Assembly (NCBI RefSeq): GCF_019797825.1
Contig: NZ_CP081855.1
Coordinates: forward strand, 558,001 to 622,000
Source: Limosilactobacillus panis
Lineage (GTDB): Bacteria > Bacillota > Bacilli > Lactobacillales > Lactobacillaceae
Reading direction: 5' to 3'
DNA length: 64,000 nucleotides
Below are positions 50,845-59,738 of this stretch, piece by piece (positions within the stretch are counted from its first letter, which is position 1; every line of letters begins with the position of its first letter). Under the pieces are notes generated by a model, which searched no databases, had not been told where the DNA came from, and was given only the letters and a program-made list of their open reading frames with translations. The translations under genes were made by a program, and so were the position numbers.

Positions 50845-51783
50845 TTGTCATACGCTAGTGATGTCAAGAAGGAATTAACGTCGATCAAGGTTCACCAAAA
50901 GAATGCGCAGGCGGAACTGATGGCGCTGATTAGGATGAACGGTAGTATTGCTATTGCCAACCACCAGCTGGTCCTTAATATTCAAACGGAGAACCCGGCA
51001 ATTGCCCGGCGAATTTATTCCTTACTGAAGCAGTTTTACCACGTGGAGAGTGACATTGTGGTTCGCCGGAAGATGAAACTGAAAAAGAACAACCAGTACA
51101 TTGTCCGCCTTCGCTACTCTGCTCAGCGGGTACTGGATGACCTGGGGATCTTACAGAACCTGCAGATCAAGGAACGGGTACCGGTAGAATTGCTGAAGGA
51201 CGAATGGATGGTCCGCTCCTACTTACGGGGGGCCTTTCTTGCTGGAGGATCAGTTAATAATCCGGAGACTTCCCGTTACCACTTGGAAATTTATTCCTTG
51301 TACGAGGAACATAACGAGATGATTGCCCAGATGATGAATAAGTTCGGCCTGAACGCCCAAACGACGGCCAGACGAAGTGGCTACATCGTTTACCTGAAGG
51401 AAGCCGAAAAAATTGCTAACTTCATGTCCCTCATTGGGGCGACAAATTCGATGCTCCAGTTTGAAAACGTCCGAATCGTTCGGGACATGCGGAACTCAGT
51501 CAACCGGCTGGTTAATTGTGAAAACGCCAATATGAACAAAATCGCCAACGCCTCAACCCGGCAGATTGAAAATATTAAGTTGATTGAGAACACGGTTGGG
51601 TTGGCAAGCCTACCGGATAAGCTTCGCGAGATTGCGCAGACACGGCTGAACCACCAGGAGGTTAGCCTAAAGGAGCTTGGCCAGCTTGTTCCTGGCGGGC
51701 CCATTTCGAAGTCCGGGGTCAACCACCGCTTGCGGAAGTTGAATGCGTACGCTGATGAGCTACGGACGAGCAAGACAATTTAA
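50845..51783 (+). CDS. whiA: DNA-binding protein WhiA
   Basis: WhiA has an N-terminal LAGLIDADG-like domain ([17 protein letters not shown] near residue 128) and a C-terminal helix-turn-helix ([26 protein letters not shown] split across about 275-300). It affects cell division and chromosome segregation in Bacillota. I chose the TTG at 50845 ([12 protein letters not shown], the usual family start), 6 bp after AAAGGGGGTG; the GTG at 50836 lies in that site. Confidence 0.95.
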   Translation: MSYASDVKKELTSIKVHQKNAQAELMALIRMNGSIAIANHQLVLNIQTENPAIARRIYSLLKQFYHVESDIVVRRKMKLKKNNQYIVRLRYSAQRVLDDLGILQNLQIKERVPVELLKDEWMVRSYLRGAFLAGGSVNNPETSRYHLEIYSLYEEHNEMIAQMMNKFGLNAQTTARRSGYIVYLKEAEKIANFMSLIGATNSMLQFENVRIVRDMRNSVNRLVNCENANMNKIANASTRQIENIKLIENTVGLASLPDKLREIAQTRLNHQEVSLKELGQLVPGGPISKSGVNHRLRKLNAYADELRTSKTI

Positions 51784-51804
51784 TAATTACTCAGGGCACC
51801 TTTT

Positions 51805-51856
51805 AAAAGACGTCATGGATAGGGAATTTTACCAAATCCATGACGTCTTTTTTTGC
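51805..51856 (+). terminator. whiA operon terminator
   Basis: AAAGACGTCATGGAT (51806-51820) pairs perfectly with ATCCATGACGTCTTT (51836-51849), followed by seven or more T. Confidence 0.93.
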
Positions 51857-52132
51857 CTTATTACGCCCTGTTTATTAGACCAATTTATCTATTTTGCTGT
51901 TAAATAAAGCAAAATTAGCCATACCAATTAATGCTTTTGGAAAAGAATCCAAATTAATAAATGAACAAGTGCTGGTAAAAAGGGGGTAAAAAAGAAAAAT
52001 TTACTAATCTCTCTGTCGTATCATCACGCCAGTGCAAACCGTTGCCCAAATAGACACTTTTAAAGAATATGGTTGACAGTTTGGCAAATACCAGTTAGGA
52101 AATAAGCACACTCAAGAAAAGGAGATGCCGCA
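51857..52132. other. A+T-rich upstream region of the ppsA operon
   Basis: No gene is visible in these 276 bp. They hold a perfect 8-bp inverted repeat, ATTTTGCT-n9-AGCAAAAT (51891-51915), and TTGACA at 52073-52078 with a weak -10 (TAGGAA) 17 bp on, 32 bp before ppsA. The repeat could be an operator; the weak -10 suggests an activated promoter. Both readings are inference. Confidence 0.4.
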
Positions 52133-54514
52133 ATGGTAGAGCGAGAGCAAAAGGATGTTTTATGGTTTGATGAATTGCATCGCCAGGATGTAGACCTCGT
52201 TGGTGGTAAGTCGTCCTCTCTAGGAGAATTGACCTCGGCGACTCGAATCCCGGTACCGTATGGCTTTGCGACAACGACCCATGCTTACAAGGCATTTATG
52301 GCGGCAACTGGTTTGAACGAACAAATTAACCAATTGCTAGCGACGATCAAGGACTACGAGGATACAGATGAACTGCATACGGTATGTGCAAATGTTCGCT
52401 CCTTGATTGTTAATGCGGAGATGCCCGCCGAGTTAGCAACGACGATAAAAAAAGCATACCAGCAATTGGCGGTCAAGATGGAGCAAACGAATCCCTTCGT
52501 GGCGGTCCGGTCTAGTGCCACCGCCGAGGACTTGCCGAACGCCTCATTTGCGGGTCAGCAGGAAACCTACCTCAATGTTCAGGGCGCCGACCTGGTGGTC
52601 AAGAAGGTCCAGGAGTGCTACGCATCGCTCTTTACAGACCGGGCAACTTACTACCGGCATAAGCAGCATTTTCCCCACGAGAAGGTGGCCTTATCAGCCG
52701 CAATCCAGATGATGGTCTTCTCTAAGGCAGCCGGAATCATGTTTTCAGTTAACGTGGCGAACGGAAATGACCAACAGATGGTAATTGATGCTATTTGGGG
52801 CCTAGGTGAATACATCGTACTGGGTAAGGTAACCCCAGACCATTACGTTATCGATAAGGACAGCGGCAAAATTATTGATCGCACAATCACTAACAAGCCA
52901 ATTGAACTCCTACAAAGACCCGGTAGTGGAACCTATGAACGGAAGGTACCAGCCGACCGGGCAAAGCAGGCCGCCCTTACTGACGACCAAGTCAAAGAAC
53001 TCGCCGGTTATGCTAAGCAGATTGAAAAACATTATGGCTGCTATATGGACATGGAATTTGCCCTCGACCGACCAACCAACAAGTTATGGCTAGTACAGGC
53101 CCGCCCGGAGACGGTGTGGTCAAACAAAAAAAAGGAAAAGAAAGAAACGGGGGAAGTAAAGATGAAAAATGCCCAGCCAATTCTAAAGGGATTACCAGCC
53201 AGCCCCGGTTTAGCCAGCGGGAAGGTTCACGTAATTGCCGACCCGCGGGATATTGATGATTTCCAAAATGACGAGGTTCTGGTGACCAAAATGACGTCAC
53301 CGGACTGGGTTCCCGCGATGAAGAAGGCGGCAGCTATAATCACTAATAACGGGGGGATGACCTGTCACGCGGCGATTGTTTCGCGGGAAATGCAGATCCC
53401 TTGCTTGGTTGGGACTGCCGCTTGTGGGACCGCTGCGATGGATATCCTCCACGATGGTGATCAGGTGACGGTAGATGCCAAAAATGGGGTTGTCTATGCT
53501 GGGGACCTCATGAAGGAACTGGCACCAAAAGAGCAAACACCTGCAGCATCTACAGCGGCAGTCGAATACTTTGCCCCGACAGCTACCCGCGTAATGATGA
53601 ACCTGGGTGATCCCGACCTCGCCAAGCGGTATGCTAGTCTGCCAGCGGATGGGATCGGTCTGATGCGGGAAGAGTTCATCTGGACAACCGCCATTCATGA
53701 GCACCCCCTCTACTTAATCAAGACGGGGCATCCAGAGAAGGTCGTCGATGGTCTGGCTGCTGGAATTGCTAAGGTTGCCCGGGCGATGGCACCCCGGCCA
53801 ATGATCCTCCGTTTCTCAGATTTCAAGTCCGGTGAGTACCGCCACTTAAAGGGCGGAGAAGAGTTCGAACCGCATGAACCTGCCGACCTCCTCGGCTGGC
53901 GGGGCGCGGCTCGCTACTATGATCCCCACTTTATTGAAGCATTTAAACTCGAATTAGCGGCGGTGAAGAAGGTCCGAACGGAACTCGGCTTGACCAACCT
54001 GAACGTCATGATTCCCTTTGTCAGGACGGTCGATGAAATGGCCAAGATAACTGAACTAATCGCTAAGAACGGTCTGAAACGGAGTGCCGATTTCAAGGTT
54101 TACATGATGGCAGAGATCCCGTCCAACATTATTTTGGCGGATCAGTTCAACCGTTATGTTGATGGTTACTCGATTGGTTCCAATGACCTGTCGATGCTAA
54201 TCCTTGGCTGTGATCGCAATAATGACACCGTTTCGTCACTGTTTGACGAACGGAACTTAGCAGTTAAGCGGGCCATCTTCCACCTCATCACGGTTGCTCA
54301 CCGCGATGGCAAAACGGTTTCGATTTGTGGTCAGGCCCCTTCGGAATACCCTGAATTCACTGAGTTCCTGATTCGCAGCGGGATTGACTACGTATCCGTC
54401 AACCCGGATATGGTCAAGGAAACGAAGAAAAACGTGGCCCACTTTGAGCAACGAATCCTTCTCGACCAGGCGACTGGTCGGGGCCGGCAATTAGTTGATG
54501 AAATTAACTGGTAA
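52133..54514 (+). CDS. ppsA: Phosphoenolpyruvate synthase
   Basis: Makes PEP from pyruvate and ATP, the entry to gluconeogenesis. The 793-residue protein has the N-terminal ATP-grasp domain (VGGKSSSLGEL near residue 22; VAVRSSATAEDLPNASFAGQQ near 123), the swivelling domain with phospho-His in NNGGMTCHAAIVSREM near 410, and the PEP-binding barrel with AEIPSN, SIGSNDLSM and CGQAPSEYPEF, including the cysteine near residue 728. All domains are complete. A Lys/Glu-rich linker, KKKEKKETGEVK, joins the first two. AAAGGAG lies before the ATG. It opens a five-gene operon. Confidence 0.95.
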   Translation: MVEREQKDVLWFDELHRQDVDLVGGKSSSLGELTSATRIPVPYGFATTTHAYKAFMAATGLNEQINQLLATIKDYEDTDELHTVCANVRSLIVNAEMPAELATTIKKAYQQLAVKMEQTNPFVAVRSSATAEDLPNASFAGQQETYLNVQGADLVVKKVQECYASLFTDRATYYRHKQHFPHEKVALSAAIQMMVFSKAAGIMFSVNVANGNDQQMVIDAIWGLGEYIVLGKVTPDHYVIDKDSGKIIDRTITNKPIELLQRPGSGTYERKVPADRAKQAALTDDQVKELAGYAKQIEKHYGCYMDMEFALDRPTNKLWLVQARPETVWSNKKKEKKETGEVKMKNAQPILKGLPASPGLASGKVHVIADPRDIDDFQNDEVLVTKMTSPDWVPAMKKAAAIITNNGGMTCHAAIVSREMQIPCLVGTAACGTAAMDILHDGDQVTVDAKNGVVYAGDLMKELAPKEQTPAASTAAVEYFAPTATRVMMNLGDPDLAKRYASLPADGIGLMREEFIWTTAIHEHPLYLIKTGHPEKVVDGLAAGIAKVARAMAPRPMILRFSDFKSGEYRHLKGGEEFEPHEPADLLGWRGAARYYDPHFIEAFKLELAAVKKVRTELGLTNLNVMIPFVRTVDEMAKITELIAKNGLKRSADFKVYMMAEIPSNIILADQFNRYVDGYSIGSNDLSMLILGCDRNNDTVSSLFDERNLAVKRAIFHLITVAHRDGKTVSICGQAPSEYPEFTEFLIRSGIDYVSVNPDMVKETKKNVAHFEQRILLDQATGRGRQLVDEINW

Positions 54515-54536
54515 AACAGAAGAAAGGAAAATAAAA

Positions 54537-56312
54537 ATGCAAATTTATGTTGATGTCCATGCTGAACACGATGGAAACGGAACAAAGCAACTGCCATTCA
54601 AACGCATCCAGGAAGCAGCCGCTATTGCCCGTCCTGGAGACCTCGTTAAGGTAATGCCCGGTGTTTATCGGGAAAGTGTTGATCCGCGTTTTACGGGGAC
54701 TAAGGATAAGCCCATCCTTTACCAAGCAGTGAAACAGAACCTGACGATCATCACTGGGGCCGAAAAGATCAACGATTGGGAACCGGTCGGGGTCGATGTT
54801 TGGCGGACGGTGATTGCTAACCAGCGTTTCGGTAAGTATAATCCCTACACGACCCATGTTCAGACAGATGGCGACTTCCAGCATACCGGGGAAGTCTTCT
54901 TGAATAACCGGGCCCTTTACGAGGTCGATAGTCTGGCTAAGGTTAAGGCACCGAAGATGGGCACAATCAACCAAAATCCAGAACGGCAGTATGTTTGGTA
55001 TACATGCCAGGACCAGAAGATGAACACGACGGTTATCTACGCTAACTTCCAGGGAAAGGATCCGAACCGGTCCAACGTGGAAGTAACCTTCCGGGAGACC
55101 TGTTTCTACCCCCAACAAGCACAGATTGACTACCTAGTACTCTCCGGTTTTACCCTGACTAAAGCCGCTAGTCGGTGGGCCGGGGACGACTATAACAAAG
55201 CGGTAGTCGGGACTAACCATGCCCAGGGGTGGAAAATTTTGAATTGTAATGTTTCCCACGCTAAGTGTGCCGGAATTTCCTTGGGACGTTACCCAGTAGT
55301 GCCAGCTGACAAGGAACTAAAAGGTCACCCCGTTAAGCATTACATTAAGAACAACCGGATCTTTGACTGTGGTCAGGCCGGGGTCCTGGGGGTTGATGGC
55401 AACCCAGCACCAGTAATTGAACACAATCATTTCTTCCGCATCAATACCCGCTTTAACCTCGTTGGTGAAACCGTCAGTGCCATTAACCTGCTTCCGGCAA
55501 TTGGTGCTAAGATCCTGCGAAACTGTATCCACGACTGCACACGGGGAATCTGGCTGGGAGGCCGGGTAGAAAAGACGCAGGTCAGTCGGAACTTGATGTA
55601 TAACAATAGCCTACCCGGTGATTTCAAGCTAACCGACAAGAATCAGCAGGACCTGTTGGCTCGCTTGGGTGAGGATATTCAGGTAGAAAATTCAGTTGGC
55701 TTGACGACCATTGATAATAACTTCCTTCTGTCAGACTGTGCCCTTCGTCTGGAAAGTTATGAAATTCTGCTAACTCACAACCTTATTAATGGACGAGTTG
55801 CCTGGCAGTCCAACCAGGCTGAGCAGTCCGGTGACTTGCTTTACCACCGTATCAACCAGGGGGACGCGCAAAATAAGTTGACCTCCTACTTTTACAACAA
55901 CCTCTTTGTTAAGAAGGAATTGCGTTCTGCGATGAAGGCATTGATTGGTAAACAGGTCGACCAACATCATAAAAAGCTGGGTCAAGCAGAAGGGCCAAAC
56001 AAGTTCTTTACCACCCGCGATAACCAGCTGGTCCGGCTAAATGCTAATAAGGAAGGGAACTGCTTTGTTGGTACTACGCGTCCGGTCAAGCTAGTGGTTG
56101 AAAACCGGCGTCGGGGCTTTTTCTTGAAGGGAGACCTAAGTCAAGTATTAGCTGAAGACATCTGTCGTCTCCTCACCATGGTGGGACAGAAGTCAGCACG
56201 GACAATTGATACTGACTTCGCTGGCCATCACCGGGAAGGCTACCGGGTAACCCCAGGTCCATTAGACCACAAGGCTGAATACACGTCCTGCCTGTTTCGG
56301 GCAATGGCCTAA
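54537..56312 (+). CDS. Cytosolic right-handed beta-helix protein, GH120-like, probable nucleophile loss
   Basis: The 591-residue protein has no signal peptide. It looks like the GH120 beta-xylosidase family: PGVYRESVDPRFTG near residue 41, FGKYNPY near 98, GEVFLNNRALYE near 118, YANFQGKDPN near 168, ETCFYP near 187 and CAGISLGRYP near 244, followed by repeated NN-type beta-helix turns. From memory, GH120 enzymes have an Asp nucleophile in a WLDWQ-like turn and a Glu acid/base some 25-45 residues later; here the turn reads WLGG (339-342), with Gly at 341, while Glu384 (QVEN) is kept. It may be inactive, use another mechanism, or act on another sugar. ATG 54537 follows AGAAAGGAAA, 22 bp after ppsA. 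Confidence 0.75.
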   Translation: MQIYVDVHAEHDGNGTKQLPFKRIQEAAAIARPGDLVKVMPGVYRESVDPRFTGTKDKPILYQAVKQNLTIITGAEKINDWEPVGVDVWRTVIANQRFGKYNPYTTHVQTDGDFQHTGEVFLNNRALYEVDSLAKVKAPKMGTINQNPERQYVWYTCQDQKMNTTVIYANFQGKDPNRSNVEVTFRETCFYPQQAQIDYLVLSGFTLTKAASRWAGDDYNKAVVGTNHAQGWKILNCNVSHAKCAGISLGRYPVVPADKELKGHPVKHYIKNNRIFDCGQAGVLGVDGNPAPVIEHNHFFRINTRFNLVGETVSAINLLPAIGAKILRNCIHDCTRGIWLGGRVEKTQVSRNLMYNNSLPGDFKLTDKNQQDLLARLGEDIQVENSVGLTTIDNNFLLSDCALRLESYEILLTHNLINGRVAWQSNQAEQSGDLLYHRINQGDAQNKLTSYFYNNLFVKKELRSAMKALIGKQVDQHHKKLGQAEGPNKFFTTRDNQLVRLNANKEGNCFVGTTRPVKLVVENRRRGFFLKGDLSQVLAEDICRLLTMVGQKSARTIDTDFAGHHREGYRVTPGPLDHKAEYTSCLFRAMA

Positions 56313-56327
56313 CTGAAGGAGGACAAA

Positions 56328-57101
56328 ATGCGCAAACCATTTATTATCGCAAACTGGAAAATGCATAAGAACATTGAAGAATCAGTCGCCTTTATTAACC
56401 AGATTAAGGCTGCCCTTCCCCAAGTATCGGATGAAGAAGTGGGGATCGCGGCCCAGGCGGTGGCCCTGTCGAGCATGAAACAGACTGCCCGGGGTACCAA
56501 CCTCCAAATTATTGCCCAGAATGCTGCTAGTGAACTGGCGGGACCGTATACGGGCGAAATTAGTGCCCGTTCCTTGGCGGATGCCGGGGCATCCTATGTC
56601 ATGCTGGGGCACTTGGAACGCCGGCGTTTATTTCATGAAGACAACCAGATTATCAACCAAAAGGTCCGGTCGGCGCTGACGACAGGAATTACCCCAATTA
56701 TCTGTACCGATGACAAGATGGTCCAGGCAGAGGTCAATGGTGAAATTCACTACGTCTTTGACCAGCTGAAAGGGGTCTTAAGGGATGTGGCACCGGCCCA
56801 CCTTCAAAAGATTGTCCTTTCCTATGAACCGAGTTGGGCAGTGGGCAGTAGCCAAACCGCTAATCCCAAGGTTGCTCAGCAGGGCTGTCAGCGGATTCGA
56901 CAAACCGTTTGTAACCTGTATGGTAGCCTGCTAGCCGACCAGGTACGGATTCTCTATGGGGGAAGCGTAAATCCGCAAAATATTAGTGCCATCATGGCCC
57001 AACCGGATGTAGATGGTGCCCTTATTGGTCGTGCTAGCTTGCGGCCCGATGACTTCTTGGAAATGGTGAACTGGCAACAACCAGTTTCAAATGTGATGTA
57101 A
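56328..57101 (+). CDS. Divergent triosephosphate isomerase
   Basis: The 257-residue TIM barrel keeps the catalytic residues: Lys11 (ANWKMH), His95 and Glu97 (GHLERR, normally GHSERR), and Glu167 (SYEPSWAVGS), plus ILYGGSV phosphate binding. It is unlike the second TIM of the window at 63053 in much of its surface, and Leu replaces the usual Ser96. It should interconvert dihydroxyacetone phosphate and glyceraldehyde 3-phosphate, though another ketose or triose substrate is possible given the operon. GGAGGA precedes the ATG; 15 bp after the beta-helix gene. Confidence 0.88.
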   Translation: MRKPFIIANWKMHKNIEESVAFINQIKAALPQVSDEEVGIAAQAVALSSMKQTARGTNLQIIAQNAASELAGPYTGEISARSLADAGASYVMLGHLERRRLFHEDNQIINQKVRSALTTGITPIICTDDKMVQAEVNGEIHYVFDQLKGVLRDVAPAHLQKIVLSYEPSWAVGSSQTANPKVAQQGCQRIRQTVCNLYGSLLADQVRILYGGSVNPQNISAIMAQPDVDGALIGRASLRPDDFLEMVNWQQPVSNVM

Positions 57102-57117
57102 GAAAGGAAATAACATA

Positions 57118-57984
57118 ATGGCATACTTTGATAATGGTAACAAGATTTTTGCGGACGCCCGGGCAAAGCACTACGCGGTCGGGGCCTATAATATAAATAA
57201 TTTGGAGTGGACTCGGGCAATTTTACGGGCAGCAAATGAAACTAAGACGCCCGTCCTGGTCCAGGTATCAATGGGAGCGGCAAAGTACATGGGCGGCTTT
57301 AAGTTTGTCCGTGACATGGTTGCTGACCAGATGGACGCGATGAACATTACAGTCCCGGTAATTTTGAACCTTGACCATGGTGACTATGATGCCGCCATGA
57401 AATGTATTGAACTCGGTTACTCCTCAGTGATGTATGATGGACATAAGTTACCGGTAAAGGAGAACTATGCGCGGACAAAGGAAGTCGTCCGTGCGGCCCA
57501 CCAGCGGGGAATTTCCGTCGAGGCCGAAATCGGCAAGGTTGGTGAGAACCAAGACACTAATAGTGGGGAACTGGCTTCAGTGGAGGATGCCCGGGCGTTT
57601 GCCGGCCTGGGAGTCGACAAGCTGGCGTGTGGAATTGGTAATATCCATGGAATCTATCCCGCTGGCTGGCGGGGCCTGGACTTTAACCGCCTCGCTGCCA
57701 TTGCGGATGCTGTTGATATTCCCCTTGTCCTGCATGGCGGCTCAGGAATCCCCAAGGAACAGGTTCAAAAGGCAATTTCAATGGGAATTGCAAAGGTGAA
57801 TATCAACACTGAGTTCCAGTTGGCCTTTCAAGATGCCACCCGGGCCTATATTGAGGCGGCCCGCGACCTTGACAAGGACCACAAGGGATATGACCCGCGG
57901 AAGTTGCTCTTACCGGGGACGGAAGCAATTACCAATAAGATGAAGGAAATGATCGAGTGGCTGGGGACCCCCGCGGTCGCTTAA
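57118..57984 (+). CDS. Class II fructose-bisphosphate aldolase (or related ketose-bisphosphate aldolase)
   Basis: The 288-residue zinc aldolase has LDHGD (His87), VEAEIG (Glu137), GNIHGIYP (His177) and LHGGSG (His206), the zinc ligands, with Asp86 next to the first. NINTEFQ near 228 is the phosphate-binding segment. It joins dihydroxyacetone phosphate and glyceraldehyde 3-phosphate or cleaves the product. GNIHGIYPAGWRGLDF differs from the common GxxHGxYKGxPxLDF, so tagatose-bisphosphate or another ketose may be the substrate. It follows the TIM gene by 16 bp. Confidence 0.88.
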   Translation: MAYFDNGNKIFADARAKHYAVGAYNINNLEWTRAILRAANETKTPVLVQVSMGAAKYMGGFKFVRDMVADQMDAMNITVPVILNLDHGDYDAAMKCIELGYSSVMYDGHKLPVKENYARTKEVVRAAHQRGISVEAEIGKVGENQDTNSGELASVEDARAFAGLGVDKLACGIGNIHGIYPAGWRGLDFNRLAAIADAVDIPLVLHGGSGIPKEQVQKAISMGIAKVNINTEFQLAFQDATRAYIEAARDLDKDHKGYDPRKLLLPGTEAITNKMKEMIEWLGTPAVA

Positions 57985-58008
57985 TCAACTTGTGGAGGAA
58001 GAATAACG

Positions 58009-58662
58009 ATGGCAACAACTGTATATTTTATTCGACACGGGGAGACCTACTTTAATCGCTTTGCCCGGCTCCAGGGGTGGTCAGATACCCCATTGACCGC
58101 TAAGGGACACGATGACGCGGTCAAAATCGCCAAGGTGCTGGCACCATTGAAGATTGACTACTTCTTTTCCAGTGATTTGAAGCGGGCGATTGACACCGCC
58201 CAAATCATAATTGACCAGCTTAAATTCCCTAATATCAGTCACCCAACGCAGAAAAAATACTTTCGGGAGGTCTTCTACGGGTCATTCGAAGGGCACAGTA
58301 ATGAAGAGGGGGCAATTTGGGCCAGTTACCTCGGCGGCAAACGGTTCCGCCGGATTGGTGATTTAGTGGCTGAGTTTGGGGTCAAGAAGGCCCATGATCT
58401 TCTCAAGCAGGCCGACCCGGCCCACCTGGCTGAGGATAGTGCCGAGTTGGACCAACGGGTAGGTCAGATGCTCGATCTCTTCGCATCTTTGCCGCCAGAA
58501 AGTAATGTCGTTGTTGCTAGTCATGGTTCTATCATTCAGTACCTGGCGACGGTGTTTGGTAATCGGGATCAGTACGAAAACCCCGCTAATGGGGCATTAA
58601 TGAAGTTAATTATCAAAGACCACCACGCACGCGTGGCGGGCTATAATCAGTTCGCAATTTAA
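58009..58662 (+). CDS. Histidine phosphatase superfamily protein
   Basis: The 217-residue protein has the catalytic RHGETYFN (His10 region), LTAKGHDDAVK, FFSSDLKRAIDTA (second Arg), REVFYGSFEGHSNEE and VVASHGSIIQYL (second His). This is the cofactor-dependent-mutase-like phosphatase fold. In an operon with PEP synthase, TIM and aldolase it could be a sugar-phosphate phosphatase standing in for an FBPase, or a general phosphatase; sequence alone does not decide. It is the last gene of the ppsA operon. Confidence 0.88.
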   Translation: MATTVYFIRHGETYFNRFARLQGWSDTPLTAKGHDDAVKIAKVLAPLKIDYFFSSDLKRAIDTAQIIIDQLKFPNISHPTQKKYFREVFYGSFEGHSNEEGAIWASYLGGKRFRRIGDLVAEFGVKKAHDLLKQADPAHLAEDSAELDQRVGQMLDLFASLPPESNVVVASHGSIIQYLATVFGNRDQYENPANGALMKLIIKDHHARVAGYNQFAI

Positions 58663-58669
58663 TAGAAAA

Positions 58670-58716
58670 AGCGGGAAGGAAATCCACAAAGGTTTCCTTC
58701 CCGCTTGCATTTTTTC
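58670..58716. terminator. Bidirectional terminator between the ppsA operon and clpP
   Basis: AAGCGGGAAGGAAA (58670-58683) pairs perfectly with TTTCCTTCCCGCTT (58694-58707). A and T runs flank it on both sides. Confidence 0.9.
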
Positions 58717-58731
58717 AATTCAGTAATCAAA

Positions 58732-59325
58732 TTACTTCAAGCTGGAGTTGTTTTCCATGATCCCGTCAAGCAGACCGTAGTCAACCGCTTCTTGAGCGGT
58801 TAAGTAGTGGTCACGTTCAGTATCACGGTTGATCTTTTCAATTGGTTGACCAGAATTCTTTGCCAAGATGCCGTTAATCATCTTCCGGGTCTTCAGAATT
58901 TCGGTTGCCGCAATTTCAATTTCAGTTTGTTGACCTTGAGCGCCACCAGATGGCTGGTGAATCAAGACTTGGGAGTGTGGTAAGCCGAACCGCTTACCCT
59001 TTGTTCCGGATGAAACCAGGACACTGGCCATTGAAGCCGCCATCCCGATAACGATTGTTTGCACATCTGACTTGATAAAGTTCATCGTGTCGTAGATGGC
59101 CATTCCGGAAGTAACAACACCACCAGGTGAGTTAATGTATAGGTAAATGTCTTTAGTTGAGTCTTGCGCATCCAGGAAGAGGAGCTGCGCAACAATTGAG
59201 TTTGCCATGTCGTCTTCGATTGGACCAGAAAGCATGATAATCCGGTCCTTCAGAAGCCGTGAGTAGATATCATAGGCACGTTCGCCACGTGAAGACTGCT
59301 CAATGACAGTTGGAACTAAGTTCAT
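58732..59325 (-). CDS. clpP: ATP-dependent Clp protease proteolytic subunit
   Basis: ClpP forms the tetradecameric proteolytic chamber used by Clp ATPases. The 197-residue protein has the catalytic Ser in [10 protein letters not shown] near residue 97, His in [14 protein letters not shown] near 122 and the Asp in the INRDTERD segment near 171. GGAGGCC precedes the ATG. It is a single leftward gene whose promoter carries CtsR- and CIRCE-like sites. Confidence 0.98.
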   Translation of the reverse strand: MNLVPTVIEQSSRGERAYDIYSRLLKDRIIMLSGPIEDDMANSIVAQLLFLDAQDSTKDIYLYINSPGGVVTSGMAIYDTMNFIKSDVQTIVIGMAASMASVLVSSGTKGKRFGLPHSQVLIHQPSGGAQGQQTEIEIAATEILKTRKMINGILAKNSGQPIEKINRDTERDHYLTAQEAVDYGLLDGIMENNSSLK

Positions 59326-59344
59326 ATTGTGGCCTCCTTGTTAA

Positions 59345-59371
59345 TTAGCACTCGTTAGCAATAGTTGCTAA
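59345..59371. promoter_or_regulatory. CIRCE-like inverted repeat in the clpP leader
   Basis: TTAGCACTC-N9-AGTTGCTAA has a perfect left arm and 6 of 9 matches in the right arm to the CIRCE consensus. It lies between the clpP -10 and its ribosome site, where HrcA could bind. The imperfect right arm leaves it uncertain. Confidence 0.5.
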
Positions 59372-59382
59372 CTGATATTAAT

Positions 59383-59411
59383 ACTATACTCGATTGGTCA
59401 AAAAAGGTCAA
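59383..59411 (-). promoter_or_regulatory. clpP promoter
   Basis: On the minus strand TTGACC (59406-59411) and TATAGT (59383-59388) are separated by exactly 17 bp, with about 55 bp from the -10 to the clpP start. Confidence 0.8.
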
Positions 59412-59412
59412 A
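59396..59412. promoter_or_regulatory. CtsR box of clpP
   Basis: GGTCAAA-AAA-GGTCAAA is a perfect direct heptad repeat, the CtsR operator. It overlaps the clpP -35 and spacer, so CtsR binding would block RNA polymerase. Confidence 0.93.
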
Positions 59413-59510
59413 TAATTTACCACCTATTTATACTGACCGCTAATATTATGCCATTTTCACCCATAACAAGGAAGAAAGATGATTGACCTTTATCATTATT
59501 TAATAAAGTG

Positions 59511-59542
59511 TAAATAAAAAAGCTGGCCAACGCGGGCCAGCT
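59511..59542 (-). terminator. Terminator of the 38-residue peptide gene
   Basis: On the minus strand AGCTGGCC and GGCCAGCT (59521-59542) form a perfect stem followed by TTTTTA, 12 bp after the stop codon. Confidence 0.88.
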
Positions 59543-59553
59543 GCTGGTATTTA

Positions 59554-59670
59554 TTATTTCTTATTAATGTTAGCGCATAACAGGCTCAACTCAGCATTAG
59601 CACTTTGGTGGTCAAGGGCCTTCCAATCAGTGGTGGTTACAAAAACATTTAATTCGTTAGTATTAGTCAT
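59554..59670 (-). CDS. Putative 38-residue protein of unknown function
   Basis: The leftward frame encodes MTNTNELNVFVTTTDW and goes on to end in CANINKK. It has a strong GGAGG site 8 bp before the ATG, a well-formed promoter (59739-59767) and its own terminator, so it looks like a complete transcription unit. It is neutral, has no signal peptide or membrane segment, and contains one Cys and one Trp. I do not recognise a family. Confidence 0.65.
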   Translation of the reverse strand: MTNTNELNVFVTTTDWKALDHQSANAELSLLCANINKK

Positions 59671-59738
59671 AATAAAATCCTCCTAGAGCAGTCAGTTATT
59701 TTATTTCTTTTTAAGTTCGCTCTTTAAGTTCATTTAGA

